A stretch of 64,000 nt of DNA from contig NZ_JACJOU010000015.1 in assembly GCF_014695725.1 (NCBI RefSeq), positions 1 through 64,000 on the forward strand, written 5' to 3'. Shown here piece by piece: positions 53,150 to 62,309 of this stretch. How positions within the stretch are numbered: the stretch's first letter is position 1; each line of letters begins with the position of its first letter. This stretch comes from Microcoleus sp. FACHB-672 (lineage in GTDB: Bacteria; Cyanobacteriota; Cyanobacteriia; Cyanobacteriales; Oscillatoriaceae). The position numbers and the translations under genes were made by a program. Under the pieces are notes generated by a model. It was not told the origin of the DNA. It did no database searches and worked only from the letters and a program-made list of their open reading frames with translations.

Positions 53150-55420
53150 CTATAATTTTTCCAAATGCACTAAAGCATTATAATCTGGTATGCCGGCTTG
53201 GGGTGAGCGTTTGTTTTTATCTAACAAAACGTTACCTTCTGGCCAATGCACTTGTAAATTTCCGGGTAAAACCGGCGCTGTATGGATTCTTCCTTCAAAT
53301 TTTCCAAAGTTATTATTTAAAACTACCGCATCCCCCTCTTTTAAGCCTAAATTTTCCGCATCTTCTTTGCAGATAAAAATTGCTTCTCGCAAAGCGCCGG
53401 TGATCGCATCTTTCTTTGCTTGAACCATACTGTTAAACTGCTTGCCGCGTCGGGTTGTCACGCGAAACATTCCTGGGGGCAATTCAGGCTTAACCGGCAA
53501 AGCTAAAGCGGCAAAATGAGCTTTTCCATTTGATGTAGAAAAGTTCCAATCTTGGCAGAGATGGGAACCGCCATACTGAAACTGATCACCGGCTTGCTTT
53601 AAATGTTGAATGCCATCGTAAAAGGGGACAACTTTGGCGATTTCTTCACGGATGTCTTGGGTGGTGTCAGAAGCCGCCGGCATTTGAAAATTCGGGTTAA
53701 AATGCAGTTTTTCTGCAATTTCGGGGCGCACTTTCCGGGCAATTTCCATCATAACTTCCCATTCGGGACGTGCTTCACCGATGCGTCGTCCGGGAATTTC
53801 TGGACTAAAGATAATCCGGCGTTCCGTACTCGTTGAAGTGACACCGCCGGGAATTTCATAACGTGTGGTTGTCGGTAATAAAACAACGGTATCAGCCGGC
53901 TCTAATAGCATTTGGCTGGAAAGTACAATATCCATGTGTACTCGCATCGGCACCCGATTTAAAGCTTCCTCCACATAATCGGGATCAGGCATGACTTCCA
54001 AGAAATTTCCGCCAACAGAAAACAGTACATTTAACTGTCCTTCATGGGCAGCTTCAATCATTTCTGAAGCAATTAATCCCGGAGTTGTCGGTACTTCAAA
54101 ACCCCAAATTTTACTTAATTCTGAGGCATTTTCAGGAGTAATTGGTTTGCCGGCAGGAAAAGCAGTTGCATAAGCGCCCATTTCTGCTCCACCTTGAACC
54201 CCGGAATGTCCGCGAATGGGCATCAATCCGCACCCTTCCCGTCCGACAAACCCTTTTGTTAGCGCTAAATTGATAATCGCTTTCACATTATCTTCGCCGC
54301 ACTCATGCTGGGTAATTCCCATACTCCAGACAAACACAGCTTTCTTTGCTTCTCCTACCATCTGAGCAAACGCATACATCTCATCGCGGGATGCACCGGC
54401 AGCTTTCTCTAATTCTTCCCAAGATTGGCTATCAAGTGCGGCTTTTAATTCCTCAAAGCCGACAGTAAAGTTTTGAATAAATGACTCATCCAGCCAATTA
54501 TTCGCAACCAAATGCTTTAGTGTGCCGTTGAGAAAAGCAATATCTCCTCCGACATTTACTAAGAAAAATCGCTCAGCAAATTTCGTGCCAAATAACGCAC
54601 TTTCTACAATAGAAGGCACCCAATACCGCTCCATTCCCGGTTCGCGGTAGCTATTAATCACCACAATTTTCGTGCCGGCTTTCTTTGCCCAGTGGAGATA
54701 TTTAACTGTAACCGGCTGGTTATTCGCCACATTAGAACCGATGAAAACCAGTAAATCTGTCCCGATCCAATCTTTATAAGAACAAGTTGTGGCTGCGACT
54801 CCTAATGCTTCCTTAATGCCGGCAGTGCTGGGAGAATGACAAATCCGGGCGGCATTATCAATCGAGTTCGTTCCCATCGCCCGCACGGCTTTCTGAGCGG
54901 CATAATAAGTCTCATTGGGAATGCCCCGACTCGTCAGATAAAACCCCATCCTGTCCCGATCTTGCACCCTCTTGGCAGCGCGAATGCCCTCAGCAACCAA
55001 ATCTAATGCTTCATCCCAACTAACTCGGCGGAACCCAGGCTCACCTTTTTTGCGTACCATTGGATAAGAAAGCCGGCCTAAATCGCGCAATTCCGCACTG
55101 CGTTTGCCTTTTAACGCAGAAACATCTTCTAGCAGCTTGCTATCAAGTGCCGGCATTGTATTCAACCTGAGCAACCGCAGCCGAACATTGCAAACGTGGA
55201 TTCCATCAACCGTCCAATCTTTCATGCCGGTTGTCCCCAAGGCGCAACCGTCGCAAACGCCCTGATTGAGGATTCGCAGCGCATAGGGCAGTTCGTCTAA
55301 ATTTTCCCCAATTGCCCGAAACACTTCCCAATAGTTATTCGGATATTGCTCACCAATCCCAAAAGGCTTCCAACTCGCCCAGTGTGCCGGTGTCCAGCCC
55401 TTTTCTGGTTTTTTTAACAC
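53150..55420 (-). CDS. FdhF/YdeP-family molybdopterin oxidoreductase
   Basis: A 756-residue protein of the DMSO-reductase superfamily, formate-dehydrogenase-alpha-like (YdeP) branch. The N-terminus keeps CDGCALG (Cys56, Cys59) and Cys77, fewer than the four cysteines of the usual [4Fe-4S] site, so the cluster is doubtful. IDNAARICHSPSTAGIKEAL has Cys194-His195 where E. coli FdhH has its selenocysteine and His, so the metal ligand and catalytic His are present. MGITQHECGEDNV and GREGCGLMPIRGHSGVQGG are typical cofactor-binding parts. FdhD is encoded nearby; no electron-transfer subunit is. The substrate is unproven, since YdeP is tied to acid resistance in E. coli rather than formate oxidation. 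Confidence 0.9.
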   Translation of the reverse strand: MLKKPEKGWTPAHWASWKPFGIGEQYPNNYWEVFRAIGENLDELPYALRILNQGVCDGCALGTTGMKDWTVDGIHVCNVRLRLLRLNTMPALDSKLLEDVSALKGKRSAELRDLGRLSYPMVRKKGEPGFRRVSWDEALDLVAEGIRAAKRVQDRDRMGFYLTSRGIPNETYYAAQKAVRAMGTNSIDNAARICHSPSTAGIKEALGVAATTCSYKDWIGTDLLVFIGSNVANNQPVTVKYLHWAKKAGTKIVVINSYREPGMERYWVPSIVESALFGTKFAERFFLVNVGGDIAFLNGTLKHLVANNWLDESFIQNFTVGFEELKAALDSQSWEELEKAAGASRDEMYAFAQMVGEAKKAVFVWSMGITQHECGEDNVKAIINLALTKGFVGREGCGLMPIRGHSGVQGGAEMGAYATAFPAGKPITPENASELSKIWGFEVPTTPGLIASEMIEAAHEGQLNVLFSVGGNFLEVMPDPDYVEEALNRVPMRVHMDIVLSSQMLLEPADTVVLLPTTTRYEIPGGVTSTSTERRIIFSPEIPGRRIGEARPEWEVMMEIARKVRPEIAEKLHFNPNFQMPAASDTTQDIREEIAKVVPFYDGIQHLKQAGDQFQYGGSHLCQDWNFSTSNGKAHFAALALPVKPELPPGMFRVTTRRGKQFNSMVQAKKDAITGALREAIFICKEDAENLGLKEGDAVVLNNNFGKFEGRIHTAPVLPGNLQVHWPEGNVLLDKNKRSPQAGIPDYNALVHLEKL

Positions 55421-55495
55421 TTGTTGTGCCTCCCCTAGGATGCGCTGCCTATAAAAATTATAGGGGCATAGGAGAGGGGGAGAGCGGGAACTTCG

Positions 55496-55556
55496 AGTGC
55501 CCCATCCCCAATCCCCATACCTTTAGGTTGGCGAAGCCTTGCCCCAATCCCCAAAG
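55496..55556. repeat. CCCCAAT/CCCCAT repeat with dispersed 23-bp element, copy 2
   Basis: CCCCAT and CCCCAAT units flank ACCTTTAGGTTGGCGAAGCC plus TTG (55519-55541), the second copy of the element at 22412. It lies between divergent genes, directly upstream of the CAP/RTX protein gene. Confidence 0.8.
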
Positions 55557-55615
55557 ATTCAAGCTACGCTGTAAGTCGCAAGTCACATAGAAACGATGCG
55601 GAGAGGGAATTAGGG

Positions 55616-57493
55616 ATGGCTACCCTGGAGTTAGTAAGTCAAGTTGTCGCGCTTGTCAACATAGAACGCAGTCGGGTTGGGTTACCCCCGCTGACTATCG
55701 ATACCCAGCTTAATAGTGCCGCGCAAATTCATAGCACTGATATGGCTGTGAATGACTTTTTCGGTCAAATCGGCTCGAATGGCTCGAATGCGGCGAGTCG
55801 GATTAGAAATGCCGGGTACAACTTTACAACTCATGCACAAAACGTAGAAGCCGGCGAGGAAACAGCAGAGGAAGTTGTCGCTTCTTGGTTCAGCAGTGCG
55901 GAAGCGACGAACCTTTTTAGGGCGGATGTTACAAATATCGGCATTGGTTATTACTTTCTTGAAGATGATATCGGCAACTTCAACCAAAATCATTACTGGA
56001 CTGCGGTGGTTGCCAAACGTTCTCCCGAAGGAGTCTTCATTCCGGGAACTGAGGGTGTTGATATTGTCGAAGGGGGAGAAGGCAGCAACTTGATCGCCGG
56101 GGGTACCAATAATGATTCCCTCTATGGAAATATTAGCGATGATGTGATTTTGGGTGGCGCGGGGAATGACTTTATCGATGGCGATCAAGGCAATGATACC
56201 CTCGGCGGCAATCCTGGCAACGATACTATTTTCGCCGGTCTGGGCAATGACTTCGTCCTGGGCGGTCAAAACAATGATATTTTGAACGGCGAGCGAGGCA
56301 ATGACTCACTCTACGGCGATTTGGGCGACGATACGCTGTTTGGCAATTTAGACAGCGACTTCCTCGACGGGGACAGCGGAAATGACCGTTTGGAAGGGGA
56401 TTTGGGTTTAGATACGCTGTTTGGGCGAGCCGGCAATGATGCCCTCTTTGGCGGTGTGGATTTAGATTACCTAGATGGGGGCGAAGGCGACGATTTACTA
56501 GAGGGCAACGAAGGGGCGGATACCCTGTTTGGCGGAATCGGTAATGATCGGATATTGGCCGGCATTGATAGCGATGTTGTCGTTGCCGGTGAGGGCAATG
56601 ATAATGTCGATGGTAACACCGGCATCGATACACTCTTTGGCAATGCTGGCAGTGATACCCTCATTGGTGGCACCGAGGACGACTTGGTGTTTGGTGGCAG
56701 AGATGCCGATTTTCTCGGCGGCGGCGTCGGCAATGATATTCTCAACGGTAATATCGGGGACGATATCGTTTTAGTCGGAGCCGGCAACGACCTTGCCTTT
56801 GGAGGTCAAGATAATGATCGGGTTTATGGCGAATTCGGCGACGATACCCTCAACGGTGATCTTGGAAACGATACCATCATCGGAGCCTCAAATGCTGACC
56901 TCATCTATGGGGGCGATGGCAACGATGTCATTTATGGCGATTTCATCGATGATAGTTTGGTTGCCGGTCTCAGCTCAGATTCCGTAGTCGGCACCGAAGC
57001 CTCTGATACACTTTATGGCAACGCCGGTGATGATATCCTGGTCGGCGGCTCCGAGGGCGATCTGCTTTACGGCGGCCAAAATAACGATAGCCTGTCGGGC
57101 GGTGGTGGTAATGACACGTTATTTGGCAACTTGGGCAATGATACCCTCATCGGCGGCGACGGTAGCGACACGTTTGGCCTACAGCTAGGGGGTGTTGCTC
57201 GAATCAACGATCTGCTTCGCGGAAATGATTATTTATTCTTGAGTGACGGGTTGACGTTTGAAGATCTCGTTTTCCAACAAGGATCAGAAGCCAACACCTC
57301 AGAAATTTACGCTCAGTTTCCCGCTGAAGATACACTCAGAGGCGGCACTGGCCCGCTTGTCACAGGCTCCGACGGGAAATCTGCCCGCAATGTGCTGATC
57401 GGGGTCGTTGTGGGTGTTCAAGCTGAAAACTTCTCCAGCGATAACTTCATCACGACTTTTGCGAGTGACACACTAGCCGGCACCAGTCCCTAG
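55616..57493 (+). CDS. CAP-domain protein with RTX calcium-binding repeats
   Basis: A 625-residue, acidic, Gly/Asp-rich protein. Residues 1-140 form a CAP/SCP-like domain (VNIERSRVGLPPLTIDTQLN, AQIHSTDMAVNDFF, HAQNVEAGEET, NHYWTAVVAKR). From about 145 to 530 there are some 40 RTX-type nonapeptides (GGAGNDFIDGD, GNDTLFGNLG and variants). The C-terminal 90 residues are a non-repeat domain of the type recognised by type I secretion. There is no N-terminal signal peptide. It should be exported and fold on binding calcium outside the cell. CAP domains in cyanobacterial RTX proteins have unknown activity. A strong ribosome binding site (GGAATTAGGG) precedes the ATG. Confidence 0.92.
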   Translation: MATLELVSQVVALVNIERSRVGLPPLTIDTQLNSAAQIHSTDMAVNDFFGQIGSNGSNAASRIRNAGYNFTTHAQNVEAGEETAEEVVASWFSSAEATNLFRADVTNIGIGYYFLEDDIGNFNQNHYWTAVVAKRSPEGVFIPGTEGVDIVEGGEGSNLIAGGTNNDSLYGNISDDVILGGAGNDFIDGDQGNDTLGGNPGNDTIFAGLGNDFVLGGQNNDILNGERGNDSLYGDLGDDTLFGNLDSDFLDGDSGNDRLEGDLGLDTLFGRAGNDALFGGVDLDYLDGGEGDDLLEGNEGADTLFGGIGNDRILAGIDSDVVVAGEGNDNVDGNTGIDTLFGNAGSDTLIGGTEDDLVFGGRDADFLGGGVGNDILNGNIGDDIVLVGAGNDLAFGGQDNDRVYGEFGDDTLNGDLGNDTIIGASNADLIYGGDGNDVIYGDFIDDSLVAGLSSDSVVGTEASDTLYGNAGDDILVGGSEGDLLYGGQNNDSLSGGGGNDTLFGNLGNDTLIGGDGSDTFGLQLGGVARINDLLRGNDYLFLSDGLTFEDLVFQQGSEANTSEIYAQFPAEDTLRGGTGPLVTGSDGKSARNVLIGVVVGVQAENFSSDNFITTFASDTLAGTSP

Positions 57494-57516
57494 CTCTAGG
57501 GCAGTTTAGCCCCTGC

Positions 57517-57654
57517 TTAGCGCGATCGCTTCTCCCGCAGCTGCCGCCGGCGATCGCGCCACTCGGCGGCTGTTAGATACAGCACTCCACCTGTCACAAC
57601 GACCATCAGCCCGATGGCCATGAAAATCAGACCATAAAAAACCGTATTTTCCAT
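57517..57654 (-). CDS. Small single-span membrane protein, 45 residues
   Basis: The minus-strand frame reads MENTVFYGLIFMAIGLMVVV then TGGVLYLTAAEWRDRRRQLR and a short basic end. One transmembrane helix and a basic cytoplasmic tail. GGAGG lies five bases before the ATG, which makes this a very credible gene despite its size. The layout fits small subunits or assembly factors of photosynthetic or NDH complexes, but I cannot name it. The tail codons contain two GCGATCGC (HIP1) sites. It is 150 bp from the phycobilin lyase gene on the same strand. Confidence 0.8.
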   Translation of the reverse strand: MENTVFYGLIFMAIGLMVVVTGGVLYLTAAEWRDRRRQLREKRSR

Positions 57655-57805
57655 AAAACCTCCGGCGGTTTTAGATTCTAAACTTTAAATTTTAGACTAA
57701 TCCAAAATCCTATCTTGAAAATGAGGGGCAGGATCTTCGGGGCTAGGAAGAATAAAATCAGGGATCTCAAGCTCCCCTGGCTCCTCTCTTCCTCGACTAG
57801 CCCCT

Positions 57806-58342
57806 CTAAGCCTTGGCTGCTGGTTGAGTTACGCCCATGCGAATTTCAGAGCAGAAGGAGGCAAGGCTAAAGCCATCTGAGCGCTTAACGGTGCTGGTAC
57901 GCAGTCGTAAGTTTGGACTCTCGAACCACAGGCGCTCCTCAACAGACATCGTGGGGCTTTCGGTAATCAGTGTCAGGGCATCGTCGTTGCCCAGGATATA
58001 ACGACCCGTTACCGGCGAATCTTGGTTTGCTGTTTTTTGCAGGAGTTGGCCGGTTTTGGGGTTCTGTGGGTTGGCGATGGGAACTAAAACCGTTGAACCG
58101 GCTTGTTTGCGCTGATCGGCTCCCACTGTGCCATCCCACTTGACATGGAGACCTAATAATGCGGTGGAAGGCTCGATCCGATACTGTTCGCAAAGTTCGA
58201 TCACTGCCGGATCGCTGGAAGCAAGAATTTCAATCCATAAGTCTGTCTTACCGGCTTCTAAATGCGGATTCGCCAGATAGTGGTTGCTGCGTTGGGAAAA
58301 CCATTTGCCAGCACTCTGTTGGAAAAACTCGATAATATCCAT
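57806..58342 (-). CDS. Phycobiliprotein lyase, CpcS/CpeS family
   Basis: A 178-residue lipocalin-like chromophore lyase that attaches phycocyanobilin or a related bilin to Cys residues of phycobiliproteins. MDIIEFFQQSAGKWFSQRSN is the family start; LHVKWDGTV, GRYILGNDDALTLIT and EERLWFESPNLRLRTSTV follow. The usual HHLAF stretch after SQR is changed to NHYLANP, so it may be a CpcU-like subunit rather than a catalytic CpcS. The exact symbol is left open for that reason. Confidence 0.92.
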   Translation of the reverse strand: MDIIEFFQQSAGKWFSQRSNHYLANPHLEAGKTDLWIEILASSDPAVIELCEQYRIEPSTALLGLHVKWDGTVGADQRKQAGSTVLVPIANPQNPKTGQLLQKTANQDSPVTGRYILGNDDALTLITESPTMSVEERLWFESPNLRLRTSTVKRSDGFSLASFCSEIRMGVTQPAAKA

Positions 58343-58609
58343 GAATGAAGCAGTCCCGCGTCAATCGTTCTCAATACTATGTTAAGCCCAAGATGACGCC
58401 TGCCGATGATTGTTATGGTTGCGCCATTTGGGAGGATTGCCTTGGGCTGAACATCACTCACCAAGAGGTCAAGGGATCGCTTTACTCAATGGCTCAGTTG
58501 AGCTACCTAAAAAGCTAGCCGGTTTTAATAACTGGCATAACTTTCTTTTAAGGCAACTCAACTTCTGCCAAAAATTGCATTTCTATCTATTTCTAGAAGT
58601 TGAATATTA

Positions 58610-59692
58610 TCAATGCAATTTCGGATTCTTCGGTGATTGATAGTAAACCTTAGAACCCTGATCCGGGACAAAATGACAAGCCCAGTAAGAGCGAACAAAG
58701 CTCTTCCAAATCGGCTCATTTGAGCAACGATAATAGTCGCCCAACACCGGCTTAACTGCCTCGGTTGCAGTTTTTAAGTGATAGTGTGGGATGTTCAAGA
58801 AAATATGATGGGCTACATGGGTGCCAATATCGTGATGGATCGGATTGATAAAGCCGTAGTCACGATCAATGGTAGACAAAGCCCCTTTCAGGAAGTACCA
58901 ATCATCCCCGCGATACCAGGGAATATCTGATTCTGTGTGATGCAGGAAGGTTACTAAATCCAACCAAATCACAAACACTAGATAAGGAACCAGATAGTAT
59001 TTCACCAGAAATAACCAGCCAAACTGATAGGTTAACCCACCCAGAAGGCCAACCATTAGTACCCAGAGTGCAGAACTGGTTAACACATCCCATTTTTCTG
59101 AGGGACGAAACAGGGGACTATTTGGCAGAAAGTGGGAACCCTGCCGATCCGGAGAGCGCATTACCAGATAAATGGGATAAGCGATCAAGGGTAGATAGAA
59201 GCGTAATAGCTTTTCATACCACGCCATCTGCTCGTACTTCGTCTGCGACACCGGATACCAGCTTTCATCGGTATCAAGGTTACCCGTGTTCGCGTGATGG
59301 GTTCTGTGACTGATGCGCCAACCGTGATAAGGGACGAGGATGGGGATGTGAGAAAGATGCCCAATTAGGCTATTTAGCCATTTCAATTTAGAAAAGGAAC
59401 CATGACCACAGTCATGCCCCACCACAAACAATGACCAAAACATGGTTCCTTGCATCAACCAGAAGAGTGGGAAAAATAACCACGAATCTAGCCGATAGGC
59501 GAGCACATAGAGTCCAGCGATAATAGAAATATCCAGGAAGAAGTAGCTCAGAGACTTCCAAATAGAAGGTTCAAAACAGGAAGCCGGTATTGCCGCCTTC
59601 AAATCTTGGAGGGTAAAGGGTAACTCTGCGGTACGAGTGGATGAGGCTGTAAGCGTTGCCTCTGTGATCACAGTGTTTGCGTTTGCTTGCAC
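58610..59692 (-). CDS. desB: Omega-3 (delta-15) acyl-lipid desaturase
   Basis: A 360-residue membrane di-iron desaturase. The three histidine boxes are GHDCGHGSF (93-97), WRISHRTHH (129-133) and GTHVAHHIF near 294. The first two boxes and VPYHGWRISHRTHHANTGN match DesB better than DesA (delta-12), whose first box continues RSF. It introduces the omega-3 double bond in glycerolipid acyl chains and is cold-induced in studied cyanobacteria. The start is GTG with CGGAA upstream; no ATG is available at the N-terminus. No regulatory site was recognised upstream. Confidence 0.92.
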   Translation of the reverse strand: MQANANTVITEATLTASSTRTAELPFTLQDLKAAIPASCFEPSIWKSLSYFFLDISIIAGLYVLAYRLDSWLFFPLFWLMQGTMFWSLFVVGHDCGHGSFSKLKWLNSLIGHLSHIPILVPYHGWRISHRTHHANTGNLDTDESWYPVSQTKYEQMAWYEKLLRFYLPLIAYPIYLVMRSPDRQGSHFLPNSPLFRPSEKWDVLTSSALWVLMVGLLGGLTYQFGWLFLVKYYLVPYLVFVIWLDLVTFLHHTESDIPWYRGDDWYFLKGALSTIDRDYGFINPIHHDIGTHVAHHIFLNIPHYHLKTATEAVKPVLGDYYRCSNEPIWKSFVRSYWACHFVPDQGSKVYYQSPKNPKLH

Positions 59693-60193
59693 GAAATTTC
59701 CGATTTAACGTGATTTGAAAACCGACATTTTGCCTTTAACGGCTTGCACTCAGCTATTTGAGGCTAGGATTTCTACTCTGCAAGGGTTATACGTGATAGA
59801 GCGCCACGGCCAGCTAAGGGGCTTGTTGAACGCCTGTTTGGGCAAAAGCGCTGCGATCTCCATTGCTTCATAAAAAATCTTATGGGCCAGTGAAAATGCA
59901 AGATGCAGGTTATAAACGGAATTCATTCTACCCCACTCCTGCACATTCTCGACTATCAGGCCGGCTCAAAAAATATTTGCGACCGATAGATTCACTGAAT
60001 TCAACAACTCTTAACCCTACAAGGAAACAAGCTTTTTTGCAATGTCTTAGCTAGATAAACAAGTCGGATATAAGCACATTGGGGTAGCAGTTTATTGCGC
60101 CTTCTCCAATGTTTGCATCCGAATGCAACACCAGCAAGCGAGCGGGTTCTACTGACTTTTACGATATTGCTTTTGTCAACAATGCACGAGAGT

Positions 60194-60215
60194 TTTAGGA
60201 TATAGCAATCCTAAA
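60194..60215. repeat. Short palindrome TTTAGGAT-ATAGCA-ATCCTAAA
   Basis: Perfect 8-bp arms around ATAGCA. A partial copy (TTAGGATGGCTATAGCC) lies about 110 bp further right. TATAGCAATCCTA also occurs near 52996. It resembles dispersed cyanobacterial palindromic elements. Confidence 0.5.
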
Positions 60216-60239
60216 CCATTCGCGAGATTTTCGGGGAGT

Positions 60240-60256
60240 GCGTTCGCGTAGCGTGC
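60240..60256. repeat. Dispersed element GCGTTCGCGTAGCGTGC
   Basis: A sequence that, from general knowledge, recurs many times between genes in filamentous cyanobacterial genomes. Only one copy is seen in this window. Confidence 0.45.
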
Positions 60257-60506
60257 GGGCTGGGCCGCTCTCAATATGCCGGCACTCCAATTTTTACCAT
60301 TCAAATTAGGATGGCTATAGCCCTGTTAAGGTACTCTCAACGATCTTTGCATTATTGACGACAAGTTGATTGAGCATTTGTTATTAATGACAGCATTAAA
60401 CTGTCATTGATCACTTGGGTAGGCGGAGTGAAACGGAATACTGGAATTAATTCACAAAATAAGGTTGATATTTTCGGCTCTTACCTTTTTTTTCTGAAAT
60501 TTAATT

Positions 60507-62309
60507 TCAGGGCGAATAATTCACACTAAAATAAAATCCTTCATCTTGGGCGTTATTGCCTTTGTCGTCTATTTTAACCAGGGGAATCGCATAATCTATC
60601 CGGATGTTTAATCCAGGCAGCAATTCCCACAAAACGCCTAAACCGGCCCCGGCTAAAAACCTTTGCTCCGGTAATAAGTTAGGATTTCCTCCACTATTTC
60701 GCACCATACCCAAATCAACAAAAGGTGCAATTTGCACGATAGCCGCACCGCTAGCAGAATCTCGTTGCAGCGCAATCCGATCTTCAATGGAAAATCTGAA
60801 GCCACTATCACCTGATCGGGCGTTTTGCCGGTAGCCTCGCAAGGATAAACCTCCACCAATCACAAACTGCTGTGAGGGCAATAAACTATCAGGAGCGAGC
60901 TGTAAGTCGGCTTGCACAATTAGTAAGTTATCATTGCCGAGACGCTGCACGCGCTGTACCTGTCCAGTCCAACTGATGAACCGACCATCGGGAACGGGGT
61001 CTTCATTAATTGTGGCGTCTAGTAAGCCGGTGCCAAAGTTAAATTGTGAACGCAATGCCCAAGCGCCCACTGTATCGCGACGCACATAATCTTGACCGAA
61101 TTTAATGATGCTGGTGCGGCTGAGGCCCTTTTCATCTGGCCCAGATCCAAAAGGTGTTGGTTCGCCGGCAAGAAAGGTTTGGCTTTCCTGATAAGCAAAC
61201 CCTAAAGACAAGGCAAATTCTTGACTCGGTGAGCGCAGGAGTGGCTGCCGGTAGCTCAGTTCATACAGCTCAGATTCTCCCTCAATACCAAATGCTTTAA
61301 AGGGTTCTTGAACAATTGCATTATTGTTAGGTGCAACCCTAACTTGTACCGTGCCATTCATGGCATTAACCGGCACACGATAGCTTAATTCATAAACATT
61401 AGAATCCCCGAAAGACTGATAGTAAGAGGCAAAAACTTCGTCTCCTATGCCGGTGAGGTTGCGATAAAGTACGCTTGCGCCGGCTCGTTCTGAACCAACA
61501 CTGGGTGGGGAATAATTGTCGATTCCAAAGTTACTAGCCAAGGGATTTGCCTCAGTCACGCGCACTGTGAGAATACTCTGACCGATTTCCTCCCCTGCCC
61601 TCAGACTGGCTTCGATATTTTCAAATAATGGGTCTATCCGCAACAAGCGTAACTGATTTTCCAAGGCGGCGGTGGAAAGGGGTGTGCCGGCTCCCAATCG
61701 CAACCGGCTGCGGATATACTCTGGATTTAAACGGCGTGTTCCTTCGACTTCAATTTGTTCTAAACTGCCTTCAATTACCACAATTTGCACGATGCCGTTT
61801 TCAATCGTTTGGTCTGCTAAAACGGCTCTGGAGGTGATGTAGCCTCTATCAAGATATAATTGGGTAATGCCATCAGCAACTCTTCTCAATTCTTCAAGCG
61901 TTACTGTGCTGCCTTCAACCGGCGCTGTGATGGCTTTAATTTCCGCTTCACTAAAGAGGGTGCTGCCGGTTACTTCGATTTTCTGAACTGAAATTTTCTG
62001 CTCGGTTTCTCCCGGCGGGGTTTCTTGAGACGGTGCCGGCGTGGGTGGGGTTGGCAAAACCGGCTCTTGTTCTTCTGGTTGCGGTGCCTGCGGTTCTGGT
62101 TGAGTTTGTGGGATGCGATCGCGGTTCGGCTCGGGTTGCGGGTTCACCGGGGGGGCCGGTAGCGTTTGCGTTTGAGCCATCGGATTTTCGTACCAGGCAC
62201 TTGCCGGTTCTGCGGCAGTTGCACCACTTGTAAAGATGCCAGCAATCACCACGGCACCTGGAATTGAAACCCCACACCAAAACATTCCAAGGCTTAAACG
62301 CCAGTGCAT
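60507..62309 (-). CDS. ShlB/FhaC/HecB-family (TpsB) outer-membrane transporter
   Basis: A 600-residue two-partner-secretion translocator. An N-terminal signal segment is followed by a Pro-rich linker (PQPEPNRDRIPQTQPEPQAP), two POTRA domains from about 105 (VQKIEVTGSTLFSEAEIKAI; IEQ-type IEVEGTRRLNPEYIRSRLRL) and a 16-strand barrel. The conserved loop motif VRGY appears as GGLSLRGYRQN, and the last strand is GFYFSVNYSP. It exports large beta-helical TpsA proteins through the outer membrane. No TpsA partner is in the window. Confidence 0.93.
   Translation of the reverse strand: MHWRLSLGMFWCGVSIPGAVVIAGIFTSGATAAEPASAWYENPMAQTQTLPAPPVNPQPEPNRDRIPQTQPEPQAPQPEEQEPVLPTPPTPAPSQETPPGETEQKISVQKIEVTGSTLFSEAEIKAITAPVEGSTVTLEELRRVADGITQLYLDRGYITSRAVLADQTIENGIVQIVVIEGSLEQIEVEGTRRLNPEYIRSRLRLGAGTPLSTAALENQLRLLRIDPLFENIEASLRAGEEIGQSILTVRVTEANPLASNFGIDNYSPPSVGSERAGASVLYRNLTGIGDEVFASYYQSFGDSNVYELSYRVPVNAMNGTVQVRVAPNNNAIVQEPFKAFGIEGESELYELSYRQPLLRSPSQEFALSLGFAYQESQTFLAGEPTPFGSGPDEKGLSRTSIIKFGQDYVRRDTVGAWALRSQFNFGTGLLDATINEDPVPDGRFISWTGQVQRVQRLGNDNLLIVQADLQLAPDSLLPSQQFVIGGGLSLRGYRQNARSGDSGFRFSIEDRIALQRDSASGAAIVQIAPFVDLGMVRNSGGNPNLLPEQRFLAGAGLGVLWELLPGLNIRIDYAIPLVKIDDKGNNAQDEGFYFSVNYSP

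Larger units (their letters stand above)
59693..60506. other. Intergenic region between desB and the TpsB gene
   Basis: About 800 bp without a convincing gene on either strand. It holds the hairpin at 60194 and the GCGTTCGCG element at 60240 and is likely the desB promoter region. Confidence 0.4.

Noticed and set aside
58343-58609. A plus-strand open frame between the phycobilin lyase gene and desB
   Set aside because: It overlaps the lyase start region on the other strand, and its predicted peptide has no family feature or ribosome binding site.
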